Source: CAIKNB01 sp964415965
GTDB lineage: Bacteria > Patescibacteriota > Patescibacteriia > 2-12-FULL-60-25
Direction: 5' to 3'
Assembly: GCA_964415965.1 (NCBI GenBank)
Contig: CAYQCK010000005.1
Location: forward strand, 1 to 10,682
Length of the DNA stretch: 10,682 bases
Positions 6,368 through 10,682 of this stretch are shown in pieces. The notes beneath the pieces were generated by a model, which was not told the origin of the DNA, did not search any database, and saw nothing but the letters and a program-made list of their open reading frames with translations. Positions within the stretch are counted from its first letter, which is position 1; every line of letters starts with the position of its first letter. The position numbers and the translations under genes were made by a program.

Positions 6368-6955
6368 TCAGGGGCGCAGCGTGAGCGCCTTGTCCGCGAT
6401 ATCGCACAGGCGCTCGCGGGCGAACTTGTTCATCGGGTGGAGCGATCCCCAAGAACTCAGCAAGGCCTCAAGGACGTCGATAGGCTCGACGATCCGCCAG
6501 TCCAAACCGCTTCCTTTAGCGCCGTCCGATCCGGCTTTCGGACCGTAGCACACCGCGCCGTTCGCAATCCTGTTATCGATAATGATCAGCAAATCGGCGT
6601 CGAAGAACTGGCAACGGAAGGCGTCCAGCCGCTCGAGCACGAAACGCAGCCCGGATTCAAGAGCGTTCCAACATTGGAGCTGCGAGGGACTGCGCAATGA
6701 GGGGGCGCACTGCAAGATGTTGTGCGCCTCATTGCCGCGAAGCAGGTGAGCGATTTCCGTGCGGAAGAATGGAACGCCTCCGTTCCAGAATACGGACCAG
6801 CTTTGCCTTTCAGGCCGTGCCGCCGAACGCTGGCCGCGGATCCAGAGCGCCAAAGCGTCGCGCTCGTCGGCGGAAAGAGGCTGCCTCATAGGCTCGGGGA
6901 CAGACAGGCTCGTCTCATGCCGGCACCTTGCCGCAAGCTTCCCGAAGACGTCCAT
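6368..6955 (-). CDS. Unrecognised 195-residue protein, possible accessory gene
   Basis: The ATG at 6955 is chosen because GGAGG (6961-6965) lies 5 bases upstream; a GTG at 6961 in the same frame is too close to that site. The protein has no signal peptide or clear membrane span. Visible stretches are PLSADERDALALWIRGQR (about 25-42), an aromatic patch WSVFWNGGVPFFRTEIAHLL, and FFDADLLIIIDNRI around 115-128, which reads as a buried beta strand ending in Asp. It ends in a charged helix. Four Cys are scattered and form no metal motif. I recognise no family. A terminator follows the stop by 7 bases, which supports a real single-gene unit. It is divergent from the zinc-ribbon gene, 208 bases away. 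Both have SD sites that most neighbours lack, suggesting shared foreign origin. Confidence 0.66.
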   Translation of the reverse strand: MDVFGKLAARCRHETSLSVPEPMRQPLSADERDALALWIRGQRSAARPERQSWSVFWNGGVPFFRTEIAHLLRGNEAHNILQCAPSLRSPSQLQCWNALESGLRFVLERLDAFRCQFFDADLLIIIDNRIANGAVCYGPKAGSDGAKGSGLDWRIVEPIDVLEALLSSWGSLHPMNKFARERLCDIADKALTLRP

Positions 6956-6960
6956 GTTCA

Positions 6961-6965
6961 CCTCC
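6961..6965 (-). promoter_or_regulatory. Shine-Dalgarno site deciding the start at 6955
   Basis: GGAGG(T) on the minus strand, 5 bases before the ATG at 6955. It favours this ATG over the in-frame GTG 6 bases upstream. Confidence 0.6.
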
Positions 6966-7008
6966 GAAAAAAGGACTGTGCGCCAGCTTGCCGTCCAGGG
7001 TGGACGCT

Positions 7009-7034
7009 GTCAACCGATAGTCAAGGAGGTTGAC
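7009..7034. repeat. Inverted repeat in the divergent intergenic region, possible operator
   Basis: GTCAACC (7009-7015) and GGTTGAC (7028-7034) are perfect complements separated by 12 bases, so their centres are 19 bases apart. The arms contain TTGAC, the core of a -35 box. TTGACC at 7030-7035 could serve the plus-strand gene (TTCAAT 17 bases on), and TTGACA at 7008-7013 could serve the minus-strand gene. Such an arrangement would let one dimeric regulator control both divergent genes. No regulator gene is visible. Confidence 0.33.
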
Positions 7035-7150
7035 CGCACCTGCGAGAAATGCTTCAATATCGCTATCACGCCGGTATGGCCCGGCGCGATCCACCGACCG
7101 AAGCCGGATGGGCCAATCCATAAGTGGACCCCGACGGTTTCGGCGATAGG

Positions 7151-7156
7151 AAGGAG
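7151..7156 (+). promoter_or_regulatory. Shine-Dalgarno site deciding the start at 7164
   Basis: AAGGAG, 7 bases before the ATG at 7164. The frame stays open upstream to about 6759, but this site fixes the true start. Confidence 0.75.
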
Positions 7157-7163
7157 AATAGCC

Positions 7164-7868
7164 ATGAGCCTGTACATTTTCCTGAACGAAGAGGCGCATG
7201 CGGAAGTGGCGAAGAAGCTGGGTGGCCTGAGGCTCTCCAGCAAAAACGAACGCCTGAACGGCATCGAGGTGACCTTGGATAGCGACGGCCGGATCTACTA
7301 CGAGGTCAGGAACGAATCCGGACCCGCGGTGAGCCTGGTGCCCATCCCGCTGCGGAAGTACGTCGAGTCCATCAGCTGGCAGACGCATCTGCCGCCCGAC
7401 TCGCCGACCAAGACCCTCGGCCGATACATCCACTTGAGCGCCGAAGCCATCGTGGACCATCGACGCGACAAGCAGGGCTGGCGCACGGTGCGCATCAGCG
7501 GCCCGGTCATCGACGACGTGTACCAGCTCTACTTCCAGCTGCGCGCCGGCACAGCGGCGCTACTCGAGCCGTGGCAAGAGACGATCGAAGCCGAAGAGCC
7601 GGAAGGCAAACAGGAACCGGCGGCGGCCAACGACGCACCCCATCTGCCGTCCGTGAACCTTTCATGCCCGAAGTGCCAGGCCAAGTACACCATCGCCGGA
7701 GACAAGGTCTCGGGCAGGCGGGTCAAGATCCGCTGCCGGAAGTGCGGCGGGGTCATCGAGGTCAACGGCGACGAGGCCCTTCGACAAGCCGAGGCGGCCA
7801 AGAAGCCGGTCGGTGCCAAGCGCGGATTGCGCCTGGTTAAAAATCCGGACCCTGACAAGTCCAACTAG
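7164..7868 (+). CDS. Protein with C-terminal MJ0042-type zinc ribbon
   Basis: The 234-residue protein starts at the ATG served by AAGGAG. Residues 1-130 form an unrecognised mixed alpha/beta domain (MSLYIFLNEEAHAEVAKKLG; GIEVTLDSDGRIYYEVRN; VYQLYFQLRAGT). Residues 138-165 are an acidic, Pro/Ala-rich linker. Residues 166-200 are a zinc ribbon: C168-PK-C171, then YTIAGDKVSGRRVKIR, then C191-RK-C194 and GGVIEV. Two CxxC knuckles about 20 residues apart around a basic beta hairpin match the MJ0042-type zinc ribbon. Close relatives of this ribbon are frequent in Myxococcota and other Deltaproteobacteria-like groups, often fused to other domains. A basic tail (AKKPVGAKRGLRLVKN) ends the protein. 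The ribbon may bind nucleic acid or protein; no function can be assigned to the N-terminal domain. Codon use is very GC-rich and the strong SD is unlike most neighbours. Confidence 0.87.
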   Translation: MSLYIFLNEEAHAEVAKKLGGLRLSSKNERLNGIEVTLDSDGRIYYEVRNESGPAVSLVPIPLRKYVESISWQTHLPPDSPTKTLGRYIHLSAEAIVDHRRDKQGWRTVRISGPVIDDVYQLYFQLRAGTAALLEPWQETIEAEEPEGKQEPAAANDAPHLPSVNLSCPKCQAKYTIAGDKVSGRRVKIRCRKCGGVIEVNGDEALRQAEAAKKPVGAKRGLRLVKNPDPDKSN

Positions 7869-7903
7869 CGGCACGTACTTTAGCCGCTGAAATCGCTCCC
7901 AAA

Positions 7904-7940
7904 GGGCAGCCGCTGTCAAGCGCGCTGCCCAATATTTATA
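7904..7940 (+). terminator. Hairpin after the zinc-ribbon gene, probable terminator
   Basis: GGGCAGC (7904-7910) pairs with GCTGCCC (7924-7930), with an inner CGC/GCG stem around TGTCAA, followed by AATATTTATA. The U-tract is imperfect. It may also slow transcription from the convergent membrane protein gene. A smaller stem AGCGGC/GCCGCT (7866-7887) overlaps the stop codon. Confidence 0.5.
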
Positions 7941-7962
7941 CAGGACAGGCGAGCTAATCTTT

Positions 7963-8550
7963 TCAGAACAACATCCGCAGCGTATCGTCCATCTCGCCTT
8001 GGAACATGCCGCTGGCGAAACGGAGCGCGGAAAAAAGAAGAAGAGATGTGACCAACAGCCAGAACAATATCCCGGCGATACGGCCGATAACTTTTTTTCG
8101 TTTGGCCAGCAACCTCAAAACCAAGGCAACACAGAACCAAAGAGGCAGGCTCAGCAGGACGAATAACTTGTGGAACAGGAAGACACCGGGCAATGTCCGC
8201 TTGTCGTTGCGCAAAAGCTCTTCCGGTTTAGGATATCGGTCTTCGATGGTCTCATTGGAATCCAGCCGGAAAGAATACGGACGGCTTACCATCCCGAATG
8301 CGTAATCAGGGCTGCCCTTGAAATACCGATATGAGAGCCCGGCGGTCGGTGAGATATACGGACTGGATTCCGACGAAAAATAGTGATCAACCGTCCCGTC
8401 GTCGGTAAAGGACCGGTTTAAGCCGGAACACGGCGAGCTGGCGCAGACGCCGCCTTTGATGGCCGACAAATCTGCGGCCAAGAACGCGACAAGGCAGAAG
8501 ACGGCGATAGATATCCAATCCCAGCTGGAGAACCGTTTGAAGATGGACAT
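7963..8550 (-). CDS. Three-span membrane protein, function unknown
   Basis: I place the start at the ATG at 8550 (195 residues) rather than the in-frame ATG at 8565, because TACCAT ends 6 bases before 8550 and would overlap the longer coding region. Residues 11-29 form a first membrane span (WISIAVFCLVAFLAADL). Residues 31-120 are a polar, Ser/Tyr-rich loop, probably outside the cytoplasm, with two Cys (36 and 41) that could form a disulfide. Spans two and three are at about 126-147 and 157-177, separated by a basic turn (RLLAKRKKVIGR) that fits the cytoplasmic side. No catalytic motif or family is recognised. It lies downstream of the rRNA operon on the same strand but after that operon's terminator, so it is probably transcribed from its own promoter. 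Confidence 0.84.
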   Translation of the reverse strand: MSIFKRFSSWDWISIAVFCLVAFLAADLSAIKGGVCASSPCSGLNRSFTDDGTVDHYFSSESSPYISPTAGLSYRYFKGSPDYAFGMVSRPYSFRLDSNETIEDRYPKPEELLRNDKRTLPGVFLFHKLFVLLSLPLWFCVALVLRLLAKRKKVIGRIAGILFWLLVTSLLLFSALRFASGMFQGEMDDTLRMLF

Positions 8551-8556
8551 GTTCGT

Positions 8557-8562
8557 ATGGTA
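8557..8562 (-). promoter_or_regulatory. Possible -10 element for the membrane protein gene
   Basis: TACCAT ends 6 bases before the ATG at 8550, the same spacing as TATAAT in front of the 57-residue gene. No SD is present. A partial -35 match, TTACCT, lies 17 bases upstream. Confidence 0.45.
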
Positions 8563-8601
8563 CACCGAGTTTTGTTATAAGGTAACTTCCAGGACGGATA
8601 C

Positions 8602-8626
8602 AAAAAACCCGCATTTCTGCGGGTTT
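8602..8626 (-). terminator. Terminator of the rRNA operon
   Basis: On the minus strand AAACCCGCA (8618-8626) pairs perfectly with TGCGGGTTT (8605-8613) around GAAA, and the T-run continues to 8602. It lies about 10 bases after the 3' end of the 5S gene. Confidence 0.85.
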
Positions 8627-8635
8627 CCTGTTTAG

Positions 8636-8754
8636 TCCGGCAGTGGGCTACTCTTCCAGGACCGGGTTGGGTCCAAGTACCATCGCTGCTGAGAGGCTTA
8701 ACTTCCGTGTTCGGAAAGGGAACGGGTGTGACCCTCTCGCTTTAACCACCGGCT
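8636..8754 (-). rRNA. rrf: 5S ribosomal RNA
   Basis: The minus strand contains the conserved loop CCGAACACGGAAGTTAAG and the GATGGTA segment. The two ends, GCCGGTGG and CCACTGCCGG, pair as helix I. The length is about 118 bases, normal for bacteria. The ends are set from helix I and could be off by a few bases. It is the last gene of the rRNA operon; transcription runs 23S, spacer, 5S, terminator. Confidence 0.94.
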
Positions 8755-8885
8755 AAGATCATCGATGATTCGATAGTCTGAGCCGAAGGCAAAGGTTCCC
8801 GACTTCCTGATGAGGAGGTCGTACGTGCAAGGCAATTTTGTGATGCAATTTTCGATAACACCTCCGGTCCGTCCGGTTTCATCCG
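8755..8885 (-). other. 23S-5S internal spacer, no tRNA
   Basis: About 130 bases. It holds short stems near the 23S end (CCGG-type repeats around 8863-8888) and an ATCGAT-containing stem near 5S. These may be processing sites. I see no tRNA, with no acceptor stem or TTCGA/TTCAA arm in a cloverleaf setting. Confidence 0.7.

Positions 8886-10682
<1,797 letters not shown>

Noticed and set aside
6759..7868. A 369-residue version of the zinc-ribbon protein
   Set aside because: The extra N-terminus has no SD at its start, overlaps the 195-residue gene on the other strand and spans the divergent promoter region. AAGGAG at 7151-7156 fixes the shorter start.
8755..8885. A tRNA gene in the 23S-5S spacer
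   Set aside because: No cloverleaf, no T-arm sequence and no acceptor stem could be built on the minus strand.

Overview
The window looks like a chromosomal segment of a Patescibacteria (CPR) bacterium, most likely of a Parcubacteria-type lineage. This is inferred from several signs. There are two secreted proteins of a style common in that group: an N-terminal STNF/STNY motif region followed by a dockerin-like tail, and Ig-like repeats. Several genes carry a -10-like hexamer just before the start codon and have no Shine-Dalgarno (SD) sequence. The 23S rRNA has a strongly shortened helix 78 in the L1 stalk, which fits lineages reported to lack ribosomal protein uL1. Base composition is GC-rich. 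No 16S rRNA is in view, so placement below phylum level is not possible.

Layout, left to right. (1) 1-2608, minus strand: a tight two-gene unit. The first gene (1796-2608) is a secreted dockerin-like protein. It is followed after 3 bases by a secreted Ig-like repeat protein that runs off the left edge. (2) 2609-2939: no convincing protein gene. It holds four inverted repeats and a terminator that may form a small RNA on the minus strand, a second terminator, and two DnaA-box-like nonamers. (3) 2940-3113, minus: a 57-residue single-span membrane protein with a consensus TATAAT 6 bases before its ATG. (4) 3195-4901, plus: a complete UbiB/ABC1/AarF-family atypical kinase with two C-terminal membrane spans. 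It ends at a terminator shared with (5) 4943-5128, minus: a 61-residue basic helical protein. (6) 5186-6316, plus: a 376-residue Ala/Glu/Lys-rich coiled-coil protein of unknown role. (7) 6368-7868: two divergent genes with good SD sites, unlike their neighbours. One is an unrecognised 195-residue protein. The other is a 234-residue protein with a C-terminal MJ0042-type zinc ribbon. They may be a transferred accessory pair. (8) 7963-8550, minus: a three-span membrane protein. (9) 8602-10682, minus: the 3' end of an rRNA operon (23S 3' part, spacer without tRNA, 5S, terminator). The rest of 23S, and presumably 16S, lies beyond the right edge.

The protein genes do not form one visible pathway. 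The rRNA operon, UbiB-family kinase and secreted proteins read as ordinary core or envelope content of a reduced genome. The most interesting signals are the reduced L1 stalk, a compensated change in helix 69, the two start-signal types side by side, the candidate small RNA, and the SD-bearing pair at 6368-7868. I found no CRISPR array, transposase, phage gene or tRNA.
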